Shown here one piece after another: positions 20,485 to 30,475 of a stretch of 64,000 bases of DNA; within the stretch, counting starts at the first letter, position 1, and every line of letters begins with the position of its first letter. Source of the DNA: Streptomyces sp. DSM 15324 (lineage in GTDB: Bacteria > Actinomycetota > Actinomycetes > Streptomycetales > Streptomycetaceae). Position numbers and translations under genes: made by a program. A model generated the notes under the pieces. The model had not been told where the DNA came from, did no database searches, and saw only the letters and a list, made by a program, of their open reading frames with translations. The DNA is taken from assembly GCF_001514285.1 (NCBI RefSeq), contig NZ_KQ949025.1, positions 732,559-796,558 on the forward strand. The letters are read 5' to 3'.

Positions 20485-21485
20485 CGGTGGACCACCGCGT
20501 CGCAGAGCCCGATGAGGGCCGCCTTGGCGTCGCACTCCGCGAGGGGGGCCAGCGCGGCGCGGGCCTCCTCCGCGTAGCGCACGGTGTCGCGGCGGGCCTG
20601 CTCCAGCGCCGGGTGGGCGCGCAGGGCCGCGACCGCCTCGGCGAGCCTGGCGTCGTCGCTCAGATCGGAGTCGAGGAGTTCGCACAGCGCGATGTCCTCG
20701 GGAAGCGCCTGCTGGGCCGCCCGCTCGCGCAGCCGCAGCACCGGCAGGGTGGGGACGCCCTCGCGCAGGTCGGTGCCGGGCGTCTTGCCCGACTCGTGCG
20801 AGTCGGAGGCGATGTCCAGGACGTCGTCGGCGAGCTGGAAGGCGACCCCGAGCCGCTCCCCGTACTGGGTGAGCACGTCCACCACGGTCTCGTCGGCGCC
20901 CGACATCATCGCTCCGAAGCGGCAGGACACCGCCACGAGGGAGCCGGTCTTGCCGCCGAGGACGTCGAGGTAGTGGTCGACCGGGTCACGGCCGTCGACC
21001 GGGCCGGCGGTCTCCAGGATCTGGCCGGTGACCAGCCGCTCGAACGCCTCCGCCTGCACCCGCACCGCCTCCGGGCCGAGGTCGGCCAGGATGTGCGAGG
21101 CGCGTGCGAAGAGGAAGTCGCCGGTGAGGATGGCGAGCGAGTTGCCCCAGCGGGCGTTGGCGCTGGGCACGCCGCGCCGCACCGCGGCCTCGTCCATCAC
21201 GTCGTCGTGGTACAGGGTCGCCAGGTGGGTGAGCTCGACGACGACCGCGGAGGGGACGACCCCCGGCGCGTACGGGTCGCCGAAGCGCGCGGCGAGCATC
21301 ACGAGCAGTGGCCGGAACCGCTTCCCACCGGCCCGCAGCAGGTGCTGGGCCGCCTCCGTGATGAACGGGACCTCGCTCTTGGTGGCCTCGAGCAAGCCTT
21401 CCTCGACAGCCGCCATTCCGGCCTGGACATCGGCTTCCAGAGCCTGGCCCCGCACGCTCAGCCCAAACGGCTCGACGACGGTCAC
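20475..21485 (-). CDS. polyprenyl diphosphate synthase (menaquinone side chain)
   Basis: 336 residues. Trans-prenyl elongation enzyme with both Asp-rich motifs: LYHDDVMD (Asp94, 95, 98) and LADDVLD (Asp220, 221, 224). GGKRFRPLLVMLAA is the conserved basic block. It adds isopentenyl units to an allylic diphosphate, making the long tail of menaquinone; in Streptomyces this is nonaprenyl, and the exact length here is inferred from the genus. The residues before the first motif (ATLYH) are bulky only at a distance, consistent with a long product. The GTG start at 21485 has AGGAGA upstream. Menaquinone genes mqnA, mqnC and menG are in the same window but not in the same operon. Confidence 0.92.
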   Translation of the reverse strand: MTVVEPFGLSVRGQALEADVQAGMAAVEEGLLEATKSEVPFITEAAQHLLRAGGKRFRPLLVMLAARFGDPYAPGVVPSAVVVELTHLATLYHDDVMDEAAVRRGVPSANARWGNSLAILTGDFLFARASHILADLGPEAVRVQAEAFERLVTGQILETAGPVDGRDPVDHYLDVLGGKTGSLVAVSCRFGAMMSGADETVVDVLTQYGERLGVAFQLADDVLDIASDSHESGKTPGTDLREGVPTLPVLRLRERAAQQALPEDIALCELLDSDLSDDARLAEAVAALRAHPALEQARRDTVRYAEEARAALAPLAECDAKAALIGLCDAVVHRAG

Positions 21486-21855
21486 GAGGAGTCTCCTGTC
21501 TGCTGGTGTCTATCGGCGGCTACGCGGTTTGTCGATAGGTCTCTGCGCTCACTCAAGTCAGCGTATCCGGTCAGGTTTCGATCACCGCGAGCCCCCACGG
21601 TTACAGCCCGGACAGGCCCTATGAGAAGGGGCACCCCTTAAGGCGCCATCTGGGTTTATTGCCCGATTCACCCCTCTTGTGGACCCCGGTGAGTTGCCTC
21701 ACTCGCCCAGCCGAACCGACCCCCTTCCGGTTCCCCTTCACCGCACCCCGACACCTCGGCCGCCACGGGCGAGTTGAGGGTTTGCAGCCACAAAGGATCA
21801 AGCGCCCCAAAGGCCATGGACCAAGGTCAATAGGGGCTAACCGTGAATTCGCTAC
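21486..21855. other. intergenic region between polyprenyl synthase and riboswitch
   Basis: This 370-base stretch separates divergent transcripts. It contains the promoter of the minus-strand synthase and an inverted pair CTATCG (about 21511) and CGATAG (about 21533). Short open frames (for example 21619-21810) have no coding character. Nothing else is recognised. Confidence 0.5.
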
Positions 21856-21883
21856 TTGTTCCGGACATGTGCTCTCGCATACG
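21856..21883 (+). promoter_or_regulatory. probable promoter of the riboswitch transcript
   Basis: TTGTTC (21856-21861) and CATACG (21878-21883) are separated by 16 bases. Transcription would begin near 21890, just before the first paired element of the riboswitch at 21904. The match to the consensus is only fair, so position is the main argument. Confidence 0.4.
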
Positions 21884-21901
21884 TTCCCGGCCTGTCGGGC
21901 G

Positions 21902-22106
21902 GACGCCTAATCCTGCCGCCGCCCGTACACCCACCGAGAACACCACGGCAGGAGCGGGGGAACCAGGTAAGTCGCCGCACCGGTCAGCCGGGCCGTGCCT
22001 TTGGGCATGCTCCGGACAGTCCGGTACGGCTTGGGGTGAAGTCGTGTCCGTGAGGGCACGGCCGGGCAGCTCCCGCCCGAACCCGACAGCTCACCTCGCA
22101 GGCGAC
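21902..22106 (+). ncRNA. cyclic di-AMP riboswitch (ydaO/yuaA type)
   Basis: The pattern matches the ydaO aptamer. The closing stem P1 is CGCCT (21904-21908) with AGGCG (22100-22104), and the 5' strand continues AATCCTGCCG as in known members. Conserved inner blocks follow: GCGGGGGAACCAG (from about 21954), GGCTTGGGGTGAAGTCG (from about 22028) and CCCGAACCCGACAGCTCACC (from about 22076). High c-di-AMP turns expression off in the characterised Streptomyces and Bacillus examples. It lies directly upstream of a small secreted transglycosylase, the usual type of target (rpf, SLT and NlpC/P60 wall hydrolases) in actinomycetes. Confidence 0.93.
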
Positions 22107-22122
22107 GGAGAGGAACTTCGCC

Positions 22123-22593
22123 ATGCCTGCTCAGCCCCGCCGTGCCCGCCGACTCGCCCGCACGCTCGCCGTCGCCGCCACCGGCGTCACCGTGCTCGCC
22201 CTGCCGATCCTCGGCGCGACCACCGCCTCCGCGGCCACGCCGACCGTGGCCACCGCCACCAGCCTCGGCTACGCCAACAACCTCGACGGCTGGATCCGCG
22301 CCTCGCTCCACGTCATGGCGCAGCACGGGATCCCCGGCACCTACAACGGCATCTACCGCAACGTGATCCGGGAGTCCTCGGGCAACCCGTACGCCATCAA
22401 CCTCTGGGACTCCAACGCGGCCGCCGGCACCCCCTCCAAGGGGCTGCTGCAGATCATCGACCCGACCTTCAACGCGTACCACGTCTCCGGCACGTCCTGG
22501 AACCCGTACGACCCGGTCGCCAACATCACCGCGTCCTGCAACTACGCGGCCGCCCGCTACGGCTCGATCGACAACGTGTTCGGCGCGTACTGA
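22123..22593 (+). CDS. secreted SLT-domain transglycosylase under c-di-AMP riboswitch
   Basis: 156 residues: signal peptide (1-37, cleavage after TTASA) and a compact SLT-type lysozyme-like domain. The catalytic Glu is 84 in VIRESSGNPYAINLWD, followed by GTPSKGLLQIIDPTFNAYH and the closing block YDPVANITASCNYAAARYG. There is no LysM or other wall-binding domain, so the enzyme is minimal. It should cleave peptidoglycan glycan strands during growth or spore germination. GAGAGGAA precedes the ATG. The riboswitch directly upstream links its synthesis to c-di-AMP. It converges on the HAD gene, with 12 bases between stop codons. Confidence 0.9.
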   Translation: MPAQPRRARRLARTLAVAATGVTVLALPILGATTASAATPTVATATSLGYANNLDGWIRASLHVMAQHGIPGTYNGIYRNVIRESSGNPYAINLWDSNAAAGTPSKGLLQIIDPTFNAYHVSGTSWNPYDPVANITASCNYAAARYGSIDNVFGAY

Positions 22594-22605
22594 GCCGCCC
22601 CACGG

Positions 22606-23430
22606 CTACCGGTAGAGACGTTCGAGGACGACGGCCACGCCGTCGTCCTCGTTCGACGTCGTCACCTCGTCTGCCACCGCCTTCAGCTCCGGATGGGCAT
22701 TGGCCATCGCGACCCCGTGGGCGGCCCAGTCGAACATCGGGATGTCGTTGGGCATGTCCCCGAAGGCGATGGTGTCCCCGGGCCCGATGCCCAGATGCTC
22801 GGCGGCCAGGGCCAGCCCCGTCGCCTTGGTGATCCCGCACGGCTGGAGCTCCACCGTGCCCGGCCCGGACATGGTGACGGTGGCGAGTGAGCCGACCACC
22901 GCGCGGGCCGTGGAGGCCAGTTCGTCGTCGGAGAGCGTCGGATGGCGCAGCAGCACCTTGCTGATCGGCTCGCACCACAGGTCGTCGCGGCGCTCCACGC
23001 GCAGGGCGGGCAGCGTCGGGTGCGGCATCAGGTAGCCCGGCTCGATCAGCGTGAGCCCGTCGACACCGTCCTGGTCCACGGCCGCGTACACCTGCCCGAC
23101 CTCGGCCTCTATCTTGCCGAGCGCGGTCTCCGCGAGTTCCCGGTCCAGGGTGACCGACCACAGCAGACGGTCCCCGCCGGCGTCGTACAACTGCGCGCCC
23201 TGTCCGCACACCGCGAGTCCTCTGCTGTGCAGGCGGTCCAGGAGCGGTCGTACGCGGGGCGCGGGCCGGCCGGTCACCACCAGATGGCGAGCGCCGGCCG
23301 CCGCCACCCGCGCGAGCGCGTCCAGCGACCGGTCGGAGAACGTGTCGTCGCCGCGCAGCAGCGTCCCGTCCAGGTCGGTGGCGACGAGGGAGTACGTGGT
23401 GCGCTCGGCATATGCGGTGGGTGCGGCCAT
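22606..23430 (-). CDS. HAD-superfamily Cof-type phosphatase
   Basis: 274 residues. HAD motif I is VATDLDGTLL with nucleophile Asp19 and acid/base Asp21. Motif II is LVVTGRP, the Lys of motif III lies near GITKATGLALAAEHLGI, and motif IV is IAFGDMPNDIPMFDWA. The large C2-type cap and the order of motifs place it in the Cof/YidA-like family that dephosphorylates sugar phosphates or similar small molecules; the substrate is unknown. The ATG at 23428-23430 is the only start close to the fold; it has a weak ribosome-binding site, and the frame stays open far upstream only as a shadow of fahA. Convergent with the transglycosylase gene. Confidence 0.9.
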   Translation of the reverse strand: MAAPTAYAERTTYSLVATDLDGTLLRGDDTFSDRSLDALARVAAAGARHLVVTGRPAPRVRPLLDRLHSRGLAVCGQGAQLYDAGGDRLLWSVTLDRELAETALGKIEAEVGQVYAAVDQDGVDGLTLIEPGYLMPHPTLPALRVERRDDLWCEPISKVLLRHPTLSDDELASTARAVVGSLATVTMSGPGTVELQPCGITKATGLALAAEHLGIGPGDTIAFGDMPNDIPMFDWAAHGVAMANAHPELKAVADEVTTSNEDDGVAVVLERLYR

Positions 23431-23703
23431 GATCAGAGAATACGGACCCCGCACCCCCCGGACTCGACGTGCACCGGACCAGGACGGAGTCCGGCCCCCT
23501 TGTGTCAACTCCCCCTCTTTTGTTGACCGATCACTCACCGATCGCGGGTGAACACCGGTCCGGGAAACGTCTTTCCGGCATATCGCCGGGACAACGACCC
23601 GTGCCGCTCGCCCGGGGCCGGACGTAACGTGTGGCCCGGCCGCCCGCACCCGCGGAGCGGACGCGAGCACGACATGGTGAGCACGAAAGAGAGGCAGTAC
23701 CCG

Positions 23704-24915
23704 ATGCCCCCCTTCGACATCCCCGAGGGCGACCCCTTCGGCGCGCACAACCTTCCCTACGGCGTCTTCTCGCTCCCCGCCGCGGCGGAGCGGACCGTCG
23801 GCGTCCGGCTCGGCGACCACGTCCTGGACGCGGGCGCCGCGGCCCGTGCGCTCGGCTCGCCGCACGCCGCCCTGCTCGCCCGGCCGACCCTCAACCCCCT
23901 GCTGGCGGCGGGCCGCACCACCTGGTCGGAGGTCCGCAGCACCCTCACGGCGGCCGTCACCGACCCCGCGCACCGCGCCGCCCTCGAACCGCACCTGCAC
24001 GCCCTGTCCTCGGTGACCCTGCATCTGCCGTTCGAGGTCGCGGACTACGTCGACTTCTACGCCTCCGAGAACCACGCCCGCAACGTCGGCCGGATCTTCC
24101 GCCCCGACGCACCCGACTCGCTCACCCCGAACTGGAAGCACCTGCCGATCGGTTACCACGGCCGCTCGGGCACGGTGATCGTCTCCGGCACGGACGTCGT
24201 CCGCCCCTCGGGCCAGCGCAAGGGCCCGACGGATCCCGCCCCGGTGTTCGGACCGTCCGTCCGCCTCGACATCGAGGCCGAGGTCGGCTTCGTGGTGGGC
24301 GTGCCGTCGGCGATGGGGAAGCCGGTGGCCGCGGGCTCCTTCCGGGACCACGTGTTCGGCCTGTGCCTGCTCAACGACTGGTCCGCCCGGGACGTCCAGG
24401 CCTGGGAGTACGTCCCCCTCGGTCCGTTCCTCGGCAAGTCCTTCGCCACCTCGGTGTCGGCCTGGGTCACCCCGCTTCAGGCGCTGGAGGAGGCCCGGGT
24501 GGCGCCGCCCGGGCGCACCCACCCGCTGCTGCCCTACCTGGACGACAGCGACGCCGAGCCCGCCGGCTACGACCTGCGCCTCTCGATCGCGATCAACGGG
24601 CACGTCGTGTCCGAACCGCCCTTCGCCTCGATGTACTGGACCGCCGCCCAGCAGCTCGCCCACATGACCGTGAACGGCGCCTCCCTGCGCACCGGCGACC
24701 TCTACGGCTCGGGCACCGTCAGCGGCCCGGAGCCGGAGCAGCGCGGCTCCCTGCTGGAGCTGACCTGGAACGGCCGCGACGCCCTGGAACTCCCCGACGG
24801 CAAGCGCACCTTCCTGGAGGACGGCGACGAGGTGACCCTGTCGGCATGGGCCCCCGGTCCCGGCGGCCTGCGGGTGGGGCTCGGGGAGGTGAGCGGGCGG
24901 ATCGTGGCGGGATGA
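23704..24915 (+). CDS. fahA: fumarylacetoacetase
   Basis: 403 residues. It performs the last step of tyrosine/homogentisate breakdown, splitting fumarylacetoacetate into fumarate and acetoacetate. The N-terminal SH3-like part (1-110) starts MPPFDIPEGDPFGAHNLPYG. The catalytic domain has VDFYASENHARNVGRIFRP with metal-binding and catalytic residues, LPIGYHGRSGTVIVSG, the acidic ligands in DIEAEVGFVVG and LLNDWSARDVQAWEYVPLG, and GSGTVSGPEPEQRGSLLEL. The length equals that of mammalian and bacterial enzymes. The ATG at 23704 is preceded by GAGAGG. No other homogentisate-pathway gene is adjacent, so it acts with enzymes encoded elsewhere. Confidence 0.95.
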   Translation: MPPFDIPEGDPFGAHNLPYGVFSLPAAAERTVGVRLGDHVLDAGAAARALGSPHAALLARPTLNPLLAAGRTTWSEVRSTLTAAVTDPAHRAALEPHLHALSSVTLHLPFEVADYVDFYASENHARNVGRIFRPDAPDSLTPNWKHLPIGYHGRSGTVIVSGTDVVRPSGQRKGPTDPAPVFGPSVRLDIEAEVGFVVGVPSAMGKPVAAGSFRDHVFGLCLLNDWSARDVQAWEYVPLGPFLGKSFATSVSAWVTPLQALEEARVAPPGRTHPLLPYLDDSDAEPAGYDLRLSIAINGHVVSEPPFASMYWTAAQQLAHMTVNGASLRTGDLYGSGTVSGPEPEQRGSLLELTWNGRDALELPDGKRTFLEDGDEVTLSAWAPGPGGLRVGLGEVSGRIVAG

Positions 24916-25102
24916 CGGCCTGCTCCGCGCAGGCTGACGCAGGCGGTCGGCGCCGTCATACTGGCGGCGGGTGCGGTTTTCGTGCCGCTCCCGCCGCACG
25001 TCGTCCGCACCACCGGCCGGACCTCCGCTCCCGGAGCACGGCCCCGCCGCACCCGGTGCGTCCTTCGCCCGTCCTCTCCGACCAGGATCCGGAGCCCCTG
25101 GC

Positions 25103-26053
25103 ATGACCGATGGCATGACCGTCTGCGTGCTCCTGCTGAGCGCCGTCGCGGTGACGGCCGCCGTGCCGGTGCCGCGTGCGCTGACCCGGGCGAAGTGGCC
25201 GGAGCGGGAGCCGGTGGTGGCGCTGTGGGTGTGGCAGTGCCTGGTCGCCACGGTCCTGCTGTGCTGCCTGACGGCGCTGGTGCTCGGTGCCGCCGCCGTC
25301 TTCCACACCGTCCGCGCCCAGGTGTTCGCACCCGCGCCGCCCGCGGTCACCGAGGCGTACGACCTCTCCGCCGCCCCGCCCTGGGCCACCGCGCTCACCC
25401 TGCTGCTGGCCTGCGGGGCCGCCTGGACCACCGCGATGCTGGCCCGGGAGCTCGTCGAGGCGCGCCGGCGCCGCGGCCAGACCCGCGCCCATCTGCGGGA
25501 GCGCGCCCCCGAGCTGCCCGCGGGCCTGCCGTCCGCCCGGGGCCCGCTGCTCGTGCTGGAGGACGAGTACCCCGACGCCTGGTGGATGCCCGGCAACCCG
25601 CCCCAGCTGATCGTCACCACCGGCGCCCTGCACCGCCTCACCTCCCACCAGCTGGACGCCGTCCTGACCCATGAGCGCGGCCATGCCCGCGCCCACCACG
25701 ACTGGCTGCTGCACCTCTCGACCGCCCTGGCCACCGGATTCCCCCGCATTCCGCTCTTCTCTCATTTCTGCGACCAGACCCACCGCCTGGTCGAACTCGC
25801 CGCCGACGACACCGCCTCCCGCCGCTGCGGTCACCTGACCACCGCCCTGGCACTGATCGAGCTGAACCAGCACCGGGGTGTCCTGTCGTGCGCCTCCAGT
25901 CACCGTCTCCTCGGCGAGCGCGTCGACCGCCTCCTGGAGCCGCCGCCCCGGCTGGGCCGCAGACACCGGGCGCTGACGACGGCGGTGGCCGGGCTGGTGC
26001 CTCTGCTCCCGCTGCTGATCGCCTTCGCACCGGGCCTCAACGCCCTGGCGTGA
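25103..26053 (+). CDS. M56-family integral membrane metallopeptidase
   Basis: 316 residues with membrane segments near 8-22, 40-66, 94-116 and at the C-terminus (about 290-312). The zinc motif is H190-E-R-G-H194 in VLTHERGHARAHHDW, and a downstream Glu in RLVELAADDTAS is the likely third ligand. This is the BlaR1/M56 type, which in Streptomyces is usually encoded next to a BlaI-type repressor. Here no BlaI gene is adjacent: the 190 bases upstream are non-coding and the other side is recQ, so it is an orphan. The ATG at 25103 has GGAG eight bases upstream. It could release repressors or process membrane proteins; the substrate is unknown. Confidence 0.88.
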   Translation: MTDGMTVCVLLLSAVAVTAAVPVPRALTRAKWPEREPVVALWVWQCLVATVLLCCLTALVLGAAAVFHTVRAQVFAPAPPAVTEAYDLSAAPPWATALTLLLACGAAWTTAMLARELVEARRRRGQTRAHLRERAPELPAGLPSARGPLLVLEDEYPDAWWMPGNPPQLIVTTGALHRLTSHQLDAVLTHERGHARAHHDWLLHLSTALATGFPRIPLFSHFCDQTHRLVELAADDTASRRCGHLTTALALIELNQHRGVLSCASSHRLLGERVDRLLEPPPRLGRRHRALTTAVAGLVPLLPLLIAFAPGLNALA

Positions 26054-26596
26054 GAGGCGCGGCGGCGCACTCGCCGCCGCCCGGGCCGTGCCGGAAGCGG
26101 CTGTCCGCGCCGCCGCGCTCGACGTGCTGCGCGCACTGCGGCCGGGCGGCGCCGCTCTGTTCACCGGCTTGCTCGACGGCCCCGAACCGGACCCCGACCG
26201 TACGGGGCGCCGGTCTCGGTCGACGCCGTGGCGCCGCCGACCCGGTCCCTGACCGGGGTGGATGCGGCGGGCCTCGCGCAGTCCGCCCACGATCTGCTCG
26301 GCGCCACCCCGGACCGCCTCACCGGGGACCCGGCCGCCCCGGTGCACGGTGCCGCCCACGGCGCACCGAGCACCGTCGGCCGCCCGGCCTCGATCACCGC
26401 CCGCGCCATGGCCGCCCAGCTTGCCCGGCCCCGCTCACCGCCCGCGCCATGGCCGCCCGGCCGCACCGGTCTGACCCGTCCCCTGCGGTCCGCCCCGCCC
26501 GTCCGGCGGCCCGGCGGCCTCCGTCCCCATCCCGGCCTCCGTCCCCATCCCGGTCTCGGTCTCGGTCCCGGTCTCGGTCCCGGTCTCGGCCGGGCG
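26054..26596. other. 543-base stretch without an intact gene; repeats and a possible decayed frame
   Basis: 26060-26420 translates on the plus strand, with one frame change near 26205, into protein-like sequence (PEAAVRAAALDVLRALRPGG, then GVDAAGLAQSAHDLLGA). This may be a decayed gene, but I recognise no family. 26390-26460 holds two copies of an ACCGCCCGCGCCATGGCCGC block, and 26520-26590 repeats of CCTCCGTCCCCATCC and CGGTCTCGGTCC. Convergent terminators for the M56 and recQ genes should lie here; no clean hairpin was found. Confidence 0.45.
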
Positions 26597-28639
<2,043 letters not shown>

Positions 28640-28767
28640 CGTCTCGTCCCCCGTACGTCGTCCCTCGACCACTGCATCCACGATAGGGGTCCGGACCGAC
28701 ACCGCCGGAGTTATCCACAGGCTCGCTCGGTTTCCCCGGGCACATCACACCTCGATCGCACACGCGA

Positions 28768-28806
28768 ACGGGCCCGGCTCCTCGGAATCCGAGGGGCCGG
28801 GCCCGT
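28768..28806 (-). terminator. strong hairpin terminator after nuoN
   Basis: A long inverted repeat with arms ACGGGCCCGGC-CCTCGG and CCGAGG-GCCGGGCCCGT around a small loop, 20 bases beyond the nuoN stop. It should end the nuoA-N transcript before the recQ promoter and works in either direction. Confidence 0.85.
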
Positions 28807-28825
28807 CGTAGGCGCCTGATGCGGG

Positions 28826-30475
28826 TCAGCGCACGAACACCCCGGCCTGGTTCGCCAGGTCCAGGAAGTACTGCGGCGCCACACCGAGCACCAGGGTGAC
28901 CGCGACACCGACACCGATGGCGGTCATCGTCAGCGGCGACGGGACCGCGACGGTCGGGCCCTCGGGCTTCGGCTCGCTGAAGAACATCAGCACGATCACG
29001 CGGATGTAGAAGAACGCGGCGATCGCCGACGAGATCACACCGACCACCACCAGCGGCCCGGCGCCGCCCTCGGCGGCCGCCTTGAACACGGCGAACTTCC
29101 CGGCGAACCCGGAGGTCAGCGGGATACCGGCGAAGGCCAGCAGGAACACCGCGAACACGGCCGCGACCAGCGGCGACCGCCGGCCCAGCCCCGCCCACTT
29201 GGACAGGTGCGTGGCCTCGCCGCCCGCGTCGCGCACCAGGGTCACCACGGCGAACGCGCCGATCGTCACGAAGGAGTACGCGGCCAGGTAGAACAGCACG
29301 GACGAGACACCGTCGGGGGTGGTCGCGATGACACCCGCGAGGATGAAACCGGCGTGCGCGATGGACGAGTACGCCAGCAGCCGCTTGATGTCGGTCTGGG
29401 TGATCGCGACGATCGCGCCGCCCAGCATGGTGATGATCGCGACGCCCCACATGACCGGCCGCCAGTCCCAGCGCAGGCCGGGCAGGACGACGTACAGCAC
29501 CCGCAGCAGCGCGCCGAAGGCGGCCACCTTGGTCGCCGCGGCCATGAAGCCGGTGACCGGGGTGGGGGCGCCCTGGTAGACGTCCGGCGTCCACATGTGG
29601 AACGGCACGGCGCCGACCTTGAACAGCAGGCCCATGACGATCAGCGCGGTGCCGACGAGCAGCAGCGCGTCGTTGCCCATGGTGTCGGCGAGCGCCGGGT
29701 TCACGTTCTTCACGGTGCCGTCGACGACCTGGGAGATCGTCCCGTAGGACACCGAGCCGGCGTAGCCGTAGAGCAGGGCGATGCCGAAGAGGGTGAAGGC
29801 GGAGGCGAACGCGCCGAGCAGGAAGTACTTGACCGCGGCCTCCTGCGACATGAGCCGCTTGCGGCGGGCCAGGGCGCACAGGAGGTAGAGCGGCAGCGAG
29901 AAGACTTCCAGGGCGATGAAGAGGGTCAGCAGGTCGTTGGCCGACGGGAAGACCAGCATGCCGGCGACCGCGAAGAGCAGCAGCGGGAAGACCTCGGTGG
30001 TGGTGAAACCGGCCTTGACCGCCGCTTTCTCGCTGTCGCTGCCGGGCACGGAGGCCGCCTGGGCGGCGAAGGAATCGACCCGGTTGCCGTGGGCCTCGGG
30101 GTCGAGGCGGCGTTCGGCGAAGGTGAACAGGCCGACCAGGGCGGCCAGCAGGATCGTGCCCTGGAGGAAGAGGGCCGGTCCGTCGACCGCGATCGCGCCC
30201 ATGGCGGCGATGCGGGCCTTCGTCGTGCCGTACCCGTCGGCCGCGAGGGCGACGACCGCGGCGAACGCGGCGGCCAGCGCCACGACGGACACGAACAGTT
30301 GTGCGTAGTAGCGGTGCTTGCGCGGCACGAACGCCTCGACGAGCACTCCGACGATCGCCGCACCCACGACGATCAAGGTGGGCGACAATTGCCCGTATTC
30401 GATCTTCGGCGCGTCGATCTTGGCGATCGGATCGGCCGCCGTTGTCCACAGGCTGTGGACGGCTGTTGCGCTCAC
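28826..30475 (-). CDS. nuoN: NADH-quinone oxidoreductase subunit N
   Basis: 549 residues, about fourteen membrane helices, antiporter-like proton-pumping subunit of NDH-1. Family blocks: FTTTEVFPLLLFAVAGMLV, YFLLGAFASAFTLFGIALLY, the broken-helix Lys region LLFKVGAVPFHMWTPDVYQG, and LLAYSSIAHAGFILAG. The GTG start at 30473-30475 shares four bases with the nuoM stop. Last gene of the operon, closed by the terminator at 28768-28806. The N-terminal part between helices 2 and 4 (EAHGNRVDSFAAQAASVPG) is longer than in E. coli, as in other actinomycetes. Confidence 0.95.
   Translation of the reverse strand: MSATAVHSLWTTAADPIAKIDAPKIEYGQLSPTLIVVGAAIVGVLVEAFVPRKHRYYAQLFVSVVALAAAFAAVVALAADGYGTTKARIAAMGAIAVDGPALFLQGTILLAALVGLFTFAERRLDPEAHGNRVDSFAAQAASVPGSDSEKAAVKAGFTTTEVFPLLLFAVAGMLVFPSANDLLTLFIALEVFSLPLYLLCALARRKRLMSQEAAVKYFLLGAFASAFTLFGIALLYGYAGSVSYGTISQVVDGTVKNVNPALADTMGNDALLLVGTALIVMGLLFKVGAVPFHMWTPDVYQGAPTPVTGFMAAATKVAAFGALLRVLYVVLPGLRWDWRPVMWGVAIITMLGGAIVAITQTDIKRLLAYSSIAHAGFILAGVIATTPDGVSSVLFYLAAYSFVTIGAFAVVTLVRDAGGEATHLSKWAGLGRRSPLVAAVFAVFLLAFAGIPLTSGFAGKFAVFKAAAEGGAGPLVVVGVISSAIAAFFYIRVIVLMFFSEPKPEGPTVAVPSPLTMTAIGVGVAVTLVLGVAPQYFLDLANQAGVFVR

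Noticed and set aside
21619..21810. 63-codon minus-strand frame between prenyl synthase and riboswitch
   Set aside because: It lacks codon bias and a ribosome-binding site, and lies in promoter territory.
22606..25749. A 1047-codon open frame on the minus strand
   Set aside because: Only its last 274 codons (HAD phosphatase) are real. The rest is antisense to fahA and the M56 gene and has shadow-type composition, a common effect of high G+C.
28640..28702. Upstream GTG start of recQ
   Set aside because: It has no ribosome-binding site and adds residues without similarity; kept only as an alternative.
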